Positions 10,998-22,905 of a stretch of DNA of 64,000 nucleotides are shown here, piece by piece. The stretch comes from Pegoplata infirma. Its lineage: Eukaryota; Arthropoda; Insecta; Diptera; Anthomyiidae. The stretch lies in NCBI GenBank assembly GCA_963921195.1, contig OY992537.1, positions 97,856,736 through 97,920,735 of the forward strand. Reading direction: 5' to 3'. The notes under the pieces are model-generated. The model had not been told where the DNA came from and ran no database searches. It saw only the letters and a program-made list of their open reading frames with translations. The position numbers were made by a program, and so were the translations under genes. How positions within the stretch are numbered: position 1 is the first letter of the stretch; the number at the start of each line of letters is the position of its first letter.

Positions 10998-12952
10998 TAA
11001 AATATCTATAGAAAATTATAATGTTATCGATACATCATTATCAGAAAATTTTCTACAAAAATTTTTTGTGTTATCGACACATTGATAACCTTAAATTTTC
11101 TATATAAAATTTGTGTGTTATCGATAACAGTAAACTTCCAATAGAAAATTTTCATGTTATCGACATATCGATAATAGTCAATGTTCTATAGAAAATGTTA
11201 AAATGTTAGTGGTATCGATACATCGATAACAGTAAATGTCGACAGAAAGTTTACTATTATCAATGTATCGATAACACGAAAATGTTCTGCAGAAAATTGA
11301 CTGAAATCGTTGTATCGATAACAAAAACATTTTCTGTAGAAAATTCACCGATTTCAATGAGACAAAATTTTCTAAGAAATTTTTTGTGTTATCGATGCAT
11401 CGATAACAGTAAATTTTCTATAGAAAATTTTGGTGTTATCGCTACATCGATAACAGTTATTTTTTCATAGAAAATTTTCATGTTATCGACACATCGATAA
11501 CAGTAAATTTTTTATAGAAAAGTAAATTTTCTATAGAAAATTTTCATGTCCTCGATACATCGATAACAGAAGATTTTCTGTAAAAAAATTCGTGTTATCG
11601 ATACATCGATGACAGTGAATATTTAATAGAAAACTTTGGTGTTGTCGATACATCGATAACAGTAAATTTTCTGGAGAAAATGTTGGTGTTATCAATACAT
11701 CGATAACAGTAAACTTTCTATAGAAAATGTTGGTGTTATCGATACAACAGTACAGATAACAGTAAATTTCTATTCAAAATTTGCTGTTATCAATGTATTG
11801 CTAACGCCAACATTTTCTCCAGAAAATTTACTGTTATCAATGTATCGATAATATCAAAAATGCAAATTCTGCTGTCATCGATACATCGATAACAGTAGAT
11901 TTTCTGTAAAAAATGTACGTGTTATCGATACATCGATAACAGTGAATTTTCTATAGAAAACTTTGGTGTTGTCGATAACAGTAAATTTTCTATAGAAAAT
12001 TTTCGTGTTATCGACACCTCGAAAGCAGTAAAATTTCTGTCGAAAATTTTGGTGTTATCGATTCATCGATTACATTAAACTTTCTATAGAAAACTTTGGT
12101 GTTGTCGATACGTTGATTGCAGTAAATTTTCTGCTATCGATAGATCTAAAACAGTAAATTTTTTATAGAACATTATGGTGTTATCGATAAATAAATAACA
12201 GTAAAATTTTGTATATCAAAATTTAATGTTATCGATACATCTGTAACAGTAAATTTTCTATAGTAAATTTTAGTGTTATCGGCACTTCGATAACAGTAAA
12301 ATTTTTATAGAAAATTTTCCTGTTATCGAGACAGCGAAAACAGTAAATTCACTATAGAAACTTTTTGTGTTATCGATACATTGATAACAGCAAATTTATT
12401 ATTAAAAATTTTGGTGTTATCAATATATCGATAACAGCAAATTTTTTATGGAAAATTTTTTTTTTGTCAATACATCGATAACAGTGGATTTCTTTTAGAA
12501 AACTTTTGTGCTATCGATACATCAATAACAACACATTTTGAATAGAAAATCGTGGTGTGTTTGATACATAGATAACAGTAAATTTTCCAAAGCAAATTTT
12601 CGTTTTATCGAAACATGTACAACAGTAAATTTTCTTTAAAATTTTTCGTATTTTCGATACATCGATAGCAGTTAATATATTACAAAAAATTTTAGTGTTC
12701 TCGATAACAGAAAATTTTTTTTCGTGTTATCGACACATCGATAACAGTAAATTTTCTATAGCAAATTTTGGTGTAATCCATACATCGATTACAGTAAACT
12801 TTATATAGAAAATTTTGTTGTTATCGATACATCGATAACAGTAAATTTTTTGTGTTACCGATAACTCTAAGTTTTCAATATCTTCTATAAAAAATTTTCG
12901 TTACATCGATAACATTAAATTTGTTTTAGCAAAATTTTCGTGTTATCGATAT
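10998..12952. repeat. Satellite of about 47-bp doubly palindromic monomers
   Basis: Degenerate units combine GTTATCGATACATCGATAAC with AGTAAATTTTCTATAGAAAA. Both halves are near-palindromes. Length divided by period gives about 40 copies. TATCGATA, the octamer bound by DREF in Drosophila, and CGATA, recognised by BEAF-32, occur throughout. The array starts inside a hAT-type element. Many units carry point changes and small deletions, so it is not freshly amplified. Confidence 0.9.
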
Positions 12953-13544
12953 TACTCAGAATAAGTGCGTTTTTTAAAAGTGATAAACCCCTTACTACAC
13001 ATTTTTAAATTTTGTGTTGGTATCTGTAAGATATGAAAAAAAAAAAATATAATAAAACTGAAATTCCTTCAAACGTCCTAAGCAAGGTCATTCGGTTATA
13101 AAAAAACCGGATTTCTGTTGTTGTCGTTATTTTTTTTTTGTTCGTACAGACATCTTTTAAACGGCAATGCAAAAAAAACGTATCCACACATAGAAAATGT
13201 AATTCATAACTAAAAAGTTTAGCAGCAGTCGTCGTTGTTGTCGTCGTCATCTCCATAAGAATGACGCACTCCAAGATAAAAAAAAAATTCAATCCAACCA
13301 ACCAGCCAAACCAACCAGTTGTACACTTGGCATAAAACATGTTTTCTTTTTTTTTTATTGTTTTGCATTTTATTTTTATTGCTTTTCCTCCAACGGCCAA
13401 TGTCCTCTTATTTGAAATTCAGATTTGTATTTGAAATAACAGCTTTTTTGCATTGTTGCAATTTAATTTAGATTTTTTTTTCGTTTTGTGTGTAAATTCT
13501 GTTTGTAAAACAATCTCTTTTATAAGAAGTACCTGCACTTAAAA
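12953..13544. other. Apparently unique DNA, no gene supported
   Basis: It contains a short GTCGTCGTTGTTGTCGTCGT run at 13228-13247 and an AACCAACCAGCCAAACCAAC run near 13297. The 131-codon minus-strand open frame across 13005-13400 translates these simple repeats into low-complexity sequence and shows no family motif. Confidence 0.5.
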
Positions 13545-14740
13545 TAAAACTTCTGTAGAATCAGCAGAAAAATCTGCTGAAATTCAATCCATTTTGAGCC
13601 ATATGAGAAATCTGCTGATTTTAGCAGATTAAATTTCTGTCTGAATAATCTAGGTCTAATAAGCAGAAAAATCTCTCAAAACAGGAAAAATCTGCTGATT
13701 TCAAATGAAAACTCTTCTGATTTTAGTAGAAAATTCTGCTGTTTGTAGCAGAAAAATCTGCTGTCTGTAGCAAAGTCTGCTGTTTATAGCAGAATAATCT
13801 GCTCATGTCAGATGAACAACCAAATGATGATGTTTTTTGAAATAAAAAAAAAACAAATTTTGACATTTTCTTGAAAACAGGATAACAAAAAAAAACAAGT
13901 GAGAGTGTTAAATTCGGCTGTGCCGAATCTTTTATACCCTCCAAAATGTAAAAAAAAATTGACAGGGGCGTTTCTTTTTTTTGGGGGGGGGGGGGGGTTG
14001 ATAGGGTCAGTGGGGCACGTTGAGAGCACCTTCCCATCGCGAAAAATATACCAAATGTTTCATTTATTTAACAAAAATACAAAAAAAACATGTAAAAACG
14101 TGTATTTTTTTAGAGGTTGGTTTAGTTCTTCAAGGGGGAACTTTTTTCCCCCTGGTCCGATTTGGCCAATTTCCGAACTTAACCTGCCTAGGAACATAAG
14201 ACATATTTGTGCCAAACTTGAGGTTCCTAGCTCTTTTATTTTGGACTGCATCGTGTTAACTACAGACGGACGGACGGACGGACAGACAGACGGACGGACG
14301 GACATCGCTAAAATGTCTTAGAATCGATCACTGATCAATAATATATATACTTTATGGGGTCCCCGACCGATATTTCGATGCGTTACACACGGAATGACAA
14401 AGTGAGTATACCCCCATACTGTAGTTGGAGGGTATAAAAACTGTTAAACGAACAACACAATTGCAGGATTTTTTTAACATTTTTATATTTGATCAAGTAA
14501 ATTTTTCAAAAATCAAAAAAATTAAGTGAAAATTCTCTCAAAAAAATTCCGACATGCAATTTCTGTAAAATTACAATATAATCTGCTGAAATTTTAACAA
14601 AAATATTTTCAAATTCAGCAAACAAAATCAGTAAAATTGCAGGAAAAATCGTTTTTTTTTTTTTCTTAAACATAATGACGGTGAATTTAGTTAAAATATT
14701 AATTCCAGCAGAAAAATCAACGAAAAGTTTTTAATTCAAG
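13545..14740. repeat. CAGCAGA-rich dispersed repeat, copy 1, split by a mini-me copy
   Basis: Repeated AGCAGAAAAATCTGCTG and CTGCTGATTTTAGCAGA motifs fill 13550-13805, and CAGCAGAAAAATC is seen again near 14707. Between them lies a mini-me-like element (13895-14437). A second copy at 30545-30724 shares GAGCCATATGAGAAATCTGC. Confidence 0.65.
13895..14437 (+). mobile_element. mini-me-like element, subtype B, copy 5
   Basis: The 5' end is ACAAGTGAGAGTGTTAAATT then CGGCTGTGCCGAATC. A run of 15 G is at 13983-13997. GACGGACGGACGGACAGACA lies at 14269-14300, the core at 14340-14360 reads TATATACTTTATGGGGTCCC, and a 3' hairpin ends GGAGGGTATAAA. Subtype B differs from copies 1 and 4 in its middle third (GGGGGAACTTTTTTCCCC). 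Other subtype B copies at 17965 and 37563 are in reverse. Confidence 0.8.
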
Positions 14741-14744
14741 CTTA

Positions 14745-15284
14745 CACACAAAAAAAAAACTTTGTCAAATTACTAGGAAAAGTCTCGTTATCCCATTTTA
14801 CCAATATTTTACAGTTTTCCTTTTTTTTATTTACAAACAAATTTGGATTGAAATTTACATTTTTTTTTGTAATTTTACAATTTTTTTTGTAATTTTATAA
14901 ATTTCCAAGATAATTTTACAAAAAAATCTAGTAAATACACGAAAATTCCTTGTAATTTTTATTGCGCCAAAAAAAACTGTAAATTTACAATTTTATAGCT
15001 AAAAAGTTTGTAAAATTACAAAATTATTGGTAAAAATCTTGAAAAATGACTAGGAATTTTAGTAAAATAGGAGATAGAAAAAATCTAGTAAAGTTACGAA
15101 ACCTCCTTGTTAATTTTAACGTGTCAAAAAAATGTAATTTTACAATTTTATTGGTAAAAACCTTGTAAAATTACAAAATTATTGGTAAAAATCTTGTAAA
15201 ATTACTACGAATTTTTGTCAAATAGGAGGTAACAAAAAAAAGTTACAAGTTTTTCTTGTAATTTTACAAGGTTTTTTTTGAGTG
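14745..15284. mobile_element. CACTC-type MITE, copy 2 (540 bp), TA-flanked
   Basis: It starts CACACAAAAAAAAAAC and ends TTTTTTTTGAGTG, with TA at 14743-14744 and 15285-15286. The interior has TTGTAAAATTACAA-type motifs and GTAATTTTTATTGCGCCAAA, in the same order as copy 1. It is non-coding. Confidence 0.8.
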
Positions 15285-15917
15285 TAAAGTTGTTCTACAA
15301 ATTTTTCGTTCGAGTTTTCCTTCTGAGTGTACTTATTGTTTGTATTTAACGAAAAAAAAATTGAGTTTAAATTGTATTAAAAATTGCTTTAAGTCATATT
15401 ATCCTCCTAGTTATGACAGCTGTGATTGACTGTGCGTTTTTGATGGATTTTGCAAATTAGAGCTTCTTTTTTTTTTTTCATTGTTGCACTTTAAAAACTT
15501 GAGGGGATTTTCAAAATTAACCGTTTTTAAAACAAGTTAAATAGGAAATTGTTAAAAAAGAAATATACAATAAGCATAATATATTAGAAGAACAGTGAAA
15601 TGTTACGCTGTGGGATAGATGGAGATAAAGATGCAAACTGCAGCGGATTAAACCATTAACTGGCTGGCAACATGTTCGGTAGCACTTCAAAAATGGTAAC
15701 AAAATTAGTAAAACTTTCAGTAAACAAACGAATATCTGCTAACCTAGCAAAAACTCCAATGGGCATAAAAGTCTTTGCATAAAATATTTTTTTTCGACTT
15801 TTTTATAAAACTGAATATAACTATAGTGCAAGGTCAGAAAAATAACTCTTTTGAAAAATATTTTTTTTTTTTATAAAAAAATCAAAAAAAAATTTTTAAT
15901 GCAAAGACTTTTTTTCT
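15285..15917. other. AT-rich DNA without a recognisable gene
   Basis: No motif-bearing frame. The 61-codon minus-strand frame at 15517-15702 is not recognised. Confidence 0.5.
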
Positions 15918-16810
15918 TATGCTGGGTCATTTTAGCCCGTTGTTCTTTTATGGGTTAATTAAAAAAAATTATCTGACCTGGTTATACCAAGTTTTATAGA
16001 AACCGAAAAAAATATATTATGAATTTTAAATGTGCTGGGCCATTTTGACCCCAAGTTCATTTATGGGTTAATTAAAAAAATCAAATAATTATTTTTCTGA
16101 CTTCGCACAATAATTATAACAAGTTTTTAGAGTCCGACCGAAACTAGTTTTTGAGGCCGAACCGAAACCGAACCGAATATTCGGCCGAAAAAGTAATATT
16201 CGGCCGAAACCGAACCGAAACCGAAACTTAAAAAAAAACTACCGCCTGGCATGAATAAAATTATTAAAAAGTTGTTAAAGATTAATATACAGCATATAAT
16301 GCTTTTAAAGCATAGGAATTGTTGTATTTTTGAAAAAAACTTACAAAAAAATTGTATATTTCATTTGCAGATTAGGAGAAAATAATTTTTGAACTGAAAC
16401 AGTTTTACATTTATTGCATAAACTTGTAACATTTTCTTCAATTGAACTGAAACAAGTGTAATGAAATACGAAATAAAAAAATTCATCGACTTTTTTACAT
16501 ATTTTTTAAAATACCAAAAAGTTTCGGTTTCGGCTAATATTCGGCCAAAATTTTGCCGAATACCGAATAGAGGCCGAAACCCCATTATTCGGCCGAAACC
16601 GAGACCGAAACCGAATATTCGGTCGGACTCTACAAGTTTTATAGAAATCGACAAAAAAAAAAAAATAAAAAACTATTTTAAGAAATTTTAACGTGCTGCG
16701 CCATTTTGACCCCATGTTCATTTATGGGTTAATTTAAAAAAAAACAAATAATTATTTTTCTGAACTCGTAAAATAATTATACCAAGTTTTATAGAAAAAT
16801 CGCAATAAAT
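15918..16810. repeat. Tandem units with TTTATGGGTTAATTAAAAAA, split by a hAT insertion
   Basis: Three units each carry GCTG(G/C)G(C/T)CATTTT, then TTTATGGGTTAATT, then CCAAGTTTTATAGAAA. Starts are near 15921, 16032 and 16695. A 505-bp hAT-type element interrupts the second unit; without it the spacing is about 110-160 bp. Confidence 0.75.
16128..16632. mobile_element. hAT-type MITE with TAGAGTCCGACCGAA ends (505 bp)
   Basis: TIRs TAGAGTCCGACCGAA and CGGTCGGACTCTA are flanked by a perfect 8-bp duplication, CAAGTTTT (16120-16127 and 16633-16640). Both sides next to the ends are rich in CCGAAACCGAA/TTCGGCC motifs. The complete relative at 44670-45188 has its own 8-bp duplication. No transposase is present. 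Confidence 0.9.
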
Positions 16811-17499
16811 ATTTTATATTTAGGTGCCTTTTTCTAAAAAAAACTCTAAATATTCCAAAATATGACCTTTGACCCGAATAAAAACCGGGTTAATATTGTT
16901 CTATTTCCTTAAACGTTTAGGGTTAAAGTCTAACATTGTTTTTAATAATTTATGGCCCTTACTTTGTGAAATTTTAAAATATTTAACAAATTTTTCCATA
17001 CTGAGTAAATTGTGGGCAAATAACGAATTTTCCTCGAAATCCGCAGAGTTTAAATCGATATAAAAAATCAAAATATCAGTTTTGAGAACCACGCCAAATA
17101 TAATGCATATTTTGTGGCCTTACCATCAAACGGGTTAATGCCATCCTAGAAAGACAGTATTTCATATCTGAGTATTTATGATAGACTAGAATATAAATAT
17201 CGTTTTCCATTGGTTTATTTCAATAAAATTAGAAAATTGGGTCATAATGACACCGAAAGGCTTACAAGGGTTAATTTTTGAAAAACCAAAAATTTTTAAT
17301 ATATCTTCTTACACTAAAAACAACTCGTGTACCACTTTTTAAATAAGAACCGAAAACTAAGTTTAACCTGCTATTTTTTTACCGGCTTCCCGGTGGTTTA
17401 AAAAAGGGTTGCCACCTTATGAAAAATGATGGCCTTTCGGGAAAATCTGAATAAAAAGCGAACTAACAGGAATTTCGCCATAAGCAAAAACTCGGCTTA
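16811..17499. other. AT-rich repetitive DNA, no gene supported
   Basis: Recurring GGGTTAAT phrases (16889, 17131, 17269) hint at decayed copies of the upstream tandem unit. No frame shows a known motif. Confidence 0.5.
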
Positions 17500-17800
17500 A
17501 ACTTAATAGAGATTACTGGTTATGTTTTTTCGACCATTTTGTTTTAACTTCAATAAGTAAATGATAATCAAGCTCGAGGCCTTAAAGTGTGCAATAAAGA
17601 TCGGATTAGCGGACAGTCGTTTAATTGTGCGTTTATTGTTACTCTTTTTTAATAAAAACTTTATATTTTTATACTAAATATGTCATCCATGGAATGACGA
17701 AATATCGAATATTAAAATAAATAATTGAATAAATAAAATTTATTGAAAACTTAGGCCTCGAGCTTGATTATCATTTACTTATTGAACTTAATAGAGATTA
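17500..17800. mobile_element. CTCGAG-type inverted-repeat element, copy 2
   Basis: Long inverted repeats AATAAGTAAATGATAATCAA plus GCTCGAGGCCT (from about 17546) are mirrored at 17755-17789. A 16-bp direct repeat, AACTTAATAGAGATTA, occurs at 17500-17515 and 17785-17800. The direct repeat is long for a target duplication and lies 30 bp outside the left inverted repeat, so its origin is unclear. Confidence 0.7.
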
Positions 17801-17964
17801 TTATATATGAATTTGGGGTTGTCCGCCTACGGAAAATTTGTTTCAATATTTTCTTTTTATTATTTCCTTTTATAATTTTTTTTACCCCAAAAATTTTTTT
17901 CGCGAAATTTTTTTTCACCAAAAATTTTTCCGCTGATATTTGTTACAAGTTCTTATAATCTTCA

Positions 17965-18395
17965 ACCACAGCATTGGGGTATACTCACTTTGTCATTCCG
18001 TGTGTAACGCATCGAAATATCGGTCTAGGGCCCTATAAAGTATATATATTATTGATCAGTGATCGATTCAAAGACATTTTAGCGATGTCCGTCCGTCCGT
18101 CTGTCCGTCTGCAGAGGACACGATACAGTCCAACATTAAATAGCTAGACTTCCGAAGTTTGGAACGTATGTCTTATTGTCATAGGCTGGTTAAGTTCGGA
18201 AATGGCCAAAATCGGACCAAGGGGGAAAAAGTTCCCCATTAGAGAACTAAACCAACCTAAGAAAAACTGATTTTTTTTGCATAGTTTTTTTGTACTTTTG
18301 TTAAGCAAATCCAACATTTTGATGTCAGAGGAAGTTCACCCCGCTGCATGTGGACCCACCGAATAAAAAAAAAAGTTTGACCCCCCCCCCACTCC
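17965..18395 (-). mobile_element. mini-me-like element, subtype B, copy 6
   Basis: In reverse it shows GGTATACTCACTTTGTCATTC, the core GGGCCCTATAAAGTATATAT, GATGTCCGTCCGTCCGTCTG near 18085 and a (C)10 tract at 18381-18390. The C tract corresponds to the G tract of copy 5. The middle matches copy 5 (AAGTTCCCC, AACCAACCT). Confidence 0.75.
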
Positions 18396-19394
18396 CTTTT
18401 GAGGGCGTGAATATAAAAATGTATTTTAATAATTATTAATTGGATTAAATAATTGCAAGAATCATAATAAATACATTTGATAACATCTACCACAAGGGAA
18501 GCTGCCCCCTAACGTATCCCACTATTACTATTTCATAGAGCTTGAGGTAAAGTTTCATTTAAACTTAATTTGAGCCAAATCAGATCATTTAAGCCCATGG
18601 CACCCTCCGATCATAGTTTTGAGTTTTTGGTGAAATTTCTTTAAAAAACCAATACTTTAATCAAAGGGCGGCACAGGGGTAAATGACCGGATTTGACTTA
18701 AATTAATTTTAAATTATAGTTTGTATCAAGCTCTATAAACGGATTAATGAAAAATAGTTTGAGATTTTTTTAAGTTTCTTGACCCCAGGAAAAAGCCGCC
18801 AATTTTTGCAAATTTCAAATAGCAAAATCTAGAAAATCTTTCAACCGATTTTAAAAATGTTTTGATATTCATGTTTAGCGCATCATTTTAAAAAGATTTT
18901 CGACAACGTCACATTTACACATATTTTGTGTTCAATGGGAACTTTTAAAATTTATAATACTACAATAAAAACAAACAAAAAATCAATATAAGTTCTTAGA
19001 AAATGTTACAATAAATCAATATTATATTTCTAGACAAAATATTTACTCACTCTTTTTAGGGCATTATCAAAAATATTCACAAAATTTACCTGAAATAAAA
19101 GAAAAATATGTATATAAATAAATTGAATTTAACGTAAACTTTATTTTTAAAAATAGTATTTTATTACAAAAATGTTGTTTACTTTGTGTTTATTTACTGA
19201 CATATTAAAACTAGACATTTTGCCTTTTTTCTAAGAAATAAACATAATCCTATCAAAAAACAACCGTTTGCTAATGGTTTTGTCTTCTAGTTCGCAGACA
19301 TAAATTTTAATTTTTTTTTTTTTTGAAATCCCAACTATTTCTTGGAAATGTTTTGTCTGTTTGTTTGCGTTTACTTTCAGGGTTTTAAAACATC
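18396..19394. other. AT-rich DNA without a recognisable gene
   Basis: No motif-bearing frame or clear inverted repeat. It includes GGTAAATGACCGGATTTGAC near 18680 and long A/T tracts. Confidence 0.5.
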
Positions 19395-20480
19395 TACACT
19401 GAAAAAAATAACTATACTGAAATTAAATAAACACTGTTATTAATTTAAGTAAACAAATTTTTTTGAATTTACTTCAACTCATTTTAATATAAGGTGGTGT
19501 TACTTAAAACAAAGCAAATAAACTTGAATATAGTATATGCACATACTTAAAAAAGCACAAGAGTTTTCCTTAATTTGTTTTTTTTAAATTAAGTAAAATA
19601 TTCTTTACATTTATGGCGAATTGATTGCATTTAAGAAAAAAAGCGTTTATTAAAAAATTTTGTTCTACTTAAAAGAAAAAAATTTAAATTGTATACAAAA
19701 AAAATAATTAAGTACGTAACTTACTTAAAAATAGTATAGACATTTTCAAGACCTTAAATCAAATAAGTACTATTCTTTAATTCCAAAACGCATTTTTTTT
19801 AATTTAATCAATTTTTGTTTTAATTTAAGAAAAAAGTAATCCTTATTTTATTGATTTCATTGACTTTATTTTAATCCATATCTTTATCAGTTTAAGAAAG
19901 AATTTACTTAACTTAAGGAAAAAATACATTAGGTATTTTGGGGACCCTATCTGGGGGCCCCATCTGGAGACCCCATGAGACCCTAACTTTAAATCCAAAT
20001 TTCGATTTTCGCGGAATTTTCAAATGCCTATAACTCTGCAAATACTGCAGATACGAAAAAAATTCTAAAAGCATTTTTGTAGTCCTTAACTTGTAGAATA
20101 AGACCGCCGAAGACCCGAAAGCCCTCCGAGTTATAGTTTTCGAGTTATATCATGATCAAATTTCTCAAGACCCCATTCCCATATCTCGAAAACTAAGCAA
20201 GATAGAGCGATTCTGACCAAAATTTTGGATCAAAATCAATAGTGACCCTATAATAGTGTACGCAAATACTCATAAGCGGACCCCATATATTGGGGGCCCG
20301 TAGGGTCCTCACATTGGGACTCCATAGGGTCTACAGAATCCGTAAGTTTAAGGAAATTTTTACTTATTTAAAAAAAATATTTTTCCTCTGGATAAAAATA
20401 ATTTAACTTATATTAAGTACAATTTTACTTACTTTTAAGATTTATTTAAGTAAATGCATTACTATGTTTTAGGAAAAAAT
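19395..20480. mobile_element. Decayed TIR-type element with a GACCCC module
   Basis: The left end reads TACACTGAAAAAAATAAC, like the TA-CACTC termini elsewhere. Both flanks (19400-19925 and 20345-20480) are full of TTAAGTAAA motifs, and the centre (19930-20345) is a GACCCC-rich module with ATTTTGGATCAAAA. The MITE at 58914-59796 has the same plan. The right terminus was not found. Confidence 0.5.
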
Positions 20481-21290
20481 ATACTTGGAAGAAGAATTAA
20501 TATCTTTGGAGCCCTCGCATACCCTTCTTTTTTTAAATTAAGTTCAACATTAGGGGTATAACCAAAATAAGAACCTATCATAACGGTATGGGCAATGTTA
20601 TACTGATAACAAAAAACGGTATCCGGGGTCATTTTGGTCCAAAAACCTTCGGCACCGATTGCAATTTCTAAAACACCTCCAATTTTAATTTTTGTATGTT
20701 TTAGGGTGGGAATCCGTCCCTTTCAACGTTATTTTGATTTTCGTCGTTTTACAACAAAAATAAAACTAGAAAAATTAGCAGTATGATTTTTAACATTTGA
20801 AACATGGGTTGAATAAATATTTGAAAAAAAAATATTAGCAAAAACTTCATCGCGATCGGTGCCGAACCTTTTTTAACATTCGCGAAAAAAAGAGGACGCA
20901 TTCCTTATTGATTTTCTATGTACTTTCTCACTATGATAGGCCCTTTTTGATATTTTCAAAAATATGCAAATGGTTATATCCCTATTCAACATGCTTTAAA
21001 AATGGTAAAAAATTTTTTCAGTATACTGTCATAGTCCATAAATATAAACAACTTTCTGCATTTGAAGATTTTTGTATAACTCAGCTAAAAATGGGATAGA
21101 AATTAATTATCATTTCTAAAACCCTATTTTTATATATTTTACAAAGTGTAATAGACGGTATACATAACATTGTCATATCGTTTGTTACCCATGATCAAAA
21201 ATTACCTAACCCTAAGACCCAAATTTCCTTAAAAAAAGTTCGCCATAATTTAGTAAAATTTAACTAAAATTTGCGAAATTTTCTTAACTT
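20481..21290. other. DNA without a recognisable gene
   Basis: It contains ATAACGGTATGGGCAATG near 20581 and the similar GACGGTATACATAACATTGTC near 21153, perhaps ends of one decayed repeat. No supported frame. Confidence 0.4.
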
Positions 21291-21475
21291 TAGTATCGCC
21301 GATCATCTTTGCAAGTGTGGACCCAAATGGGTCCTAAATTTGAATTCCCGAAAATTAAAAATTGTCACATCTCCGTAAATATTGCCGACACAACAAACGA
21401 TTCTCCGAGTAATTATTTTTAAGTTATACAGTTTTTAAGATCGGGTCGGGATCGGGTCCTCAAATGTATATGAAC
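21291..21475. repeat. GACCCC-rich repeat module fragment
   Basis: It shares GTGTGGACCCAAATGGGTCC, TTCCCGAAAAT and GCCGACACAACAAA with the module at 59161-59650, in the same order. Confidence 0.65.
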
Positions 21476-22105
21476 TAAATTGAATGACAGATGAATTTGT
21501 AAACATTTATCGCGCGAGGGACTGTGAACCACGATCATATTATAATTTTTTTGCATTTGAAGGGTATCAAAATATTCTACCGACTCCAACTAATTTTACT
21601 TGTTTAAATTTAAAAACATTTCATTTGTCTGTGACTGACTGTCTTGTTTTTGAGGACGTCGCACTATGCTTCGACCCATGGACAAAAATCAAAAAAAAAA
21701 ATTTTGTCTCAAATTGTGTTTAAATACAAATTTTTTGAAAGATAATAAGGTATCTCAAATAAATATTAACAAAAATATTTTTTCTGATTGCTTTTGCCAC
21801 CACGAGAGGGCGCTAAACTCAGAGAATTTTATGTAAAAATGACTTAACATGAAAATGTGTTTTAGTTGTTTCACAAAAATAATTCTCAAAAATCCATTTT
21901 TTAGTAAAATGTTTCGAAATTTTGTTTTCAAGTACTTTGATATATTTGTAATTTAATTAAAATATAGAATTTTGCATATATTTACAAAAAAAAATATTTT
22001 TTATTGCGCAGAAAAGCAAATTTTTCTGTTAAAAATCAAAAAATTACTAAAGTTTGATGGAGTTTAAAAAAAAATTATATAAAATTATACATTTTTTTCG
22101 TCGAT
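21476..22105. other. AT-rich DNA without a recognisable gene
   Basis: A 79-codon plus-strand open frame at 21484-21723 has no recognisable motif. The rest is A/T-rich. Confidence 0.45.
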
Positions 22106-22246
22106 TTTTTATACCCTCCACTTAGTGATAGAGGGTATATATAAGTTTGTCATTCCGTATGTAACACATTGAAATATTGGTTTAGGACCCCATAAAGTAT
22201 ATATATTCATGATCCTTGATCGATTTTAAGTCGATCTAGCGATGTC

Positions 22247-22278
<32 letters not shown>

Positions 22279-22460
22279 CGTCTGTCTGTCTGTCTGTTGA
22301 AATCACGTTTTTGGCAATAATACGGAACCGATTTAAACGCTTGGGGTACCAAAAGTTGCGGAATTTATCCAGGCAGACTCTACTGTATATTTTTTTTAAA
22401 TCGGTTAAGTATTTTAAAAGTTATGAGTGAATTCGTAAAAAAAGTCATTATTTTTTTTAA
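22106..22460 (-). mobile_element. mini-me-like element, copy 7, with expanded GTCY array
   Basis: In reverse: the 3' hairpin ACCCTCCACTTAGTGATAGA, then TTTGTCATTCCGTATGTAAC, the core CCCCATAAAGTATATATATT and GATCTAGCGAT. A GTCC/GTCT array of about 13 units runs 22244-22297. This is the longest GTCY tract in the window and matches the proto-microsatellite known from mini-me elements. Confidence 0.85.
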
Positions 22461-22905
22461 CATAACCCTAAATTAACTCATATTTTGTGTAAATACAAAC
22501 GGAAATGAAAAAAAAAAAAAATGAGAAAAATCTTTACAAAAAAGCTTAAAAATATGTAAAACAATACTTAAATTTAATTTAAAAATGTTTTTTAAGAAAA
22601 AAGTTCTTTAAGAAATAATAAAAAAAATATTTTAAAAAGTTTTCATTGATAATCATTTGTATGTACAAAGCATGTGTGTGTGTGTCCCTTTTTTTTGCTT
22701 CGTCATATTAACGGGGTTGCCAGACTTTTTTTTGGCTTTGTCGCAAACTCGGATGTAAAATATCGCCAAAATTAAATTTTGTTTAGATTTCTTAAAAAAA
22801 AAATATTTTAATTTAAAAAAAATAAATTTTGTTAAATAATAAAAAACAGAAATAAACTTTTTGGCAAAAATCGCCCAAATCCGGAAAATCTATGTATATA
22901 AAAGG
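22461..22905. other. AT-rich DNA without a recognisable gene
   Basis: It contains a short (TG)n run at 22674-22684 and GGGGTTGCCAGACTTTTTTT near 22714. No supported frame. Confidence 0.45.

Noticed and set aside
13005..13400. 131-codon minus-strand open frame
   Set aside because: The product is dominated by Thr and Phe runs from simple repeats and has no family motif.
13899..14321. 140-codon plus-strand open frame
   Set aside because: It runs through a mini-me element, including the G15 and GACG tracts. The Gly-rich and DGRTDGQ-like parts are translated repeats.
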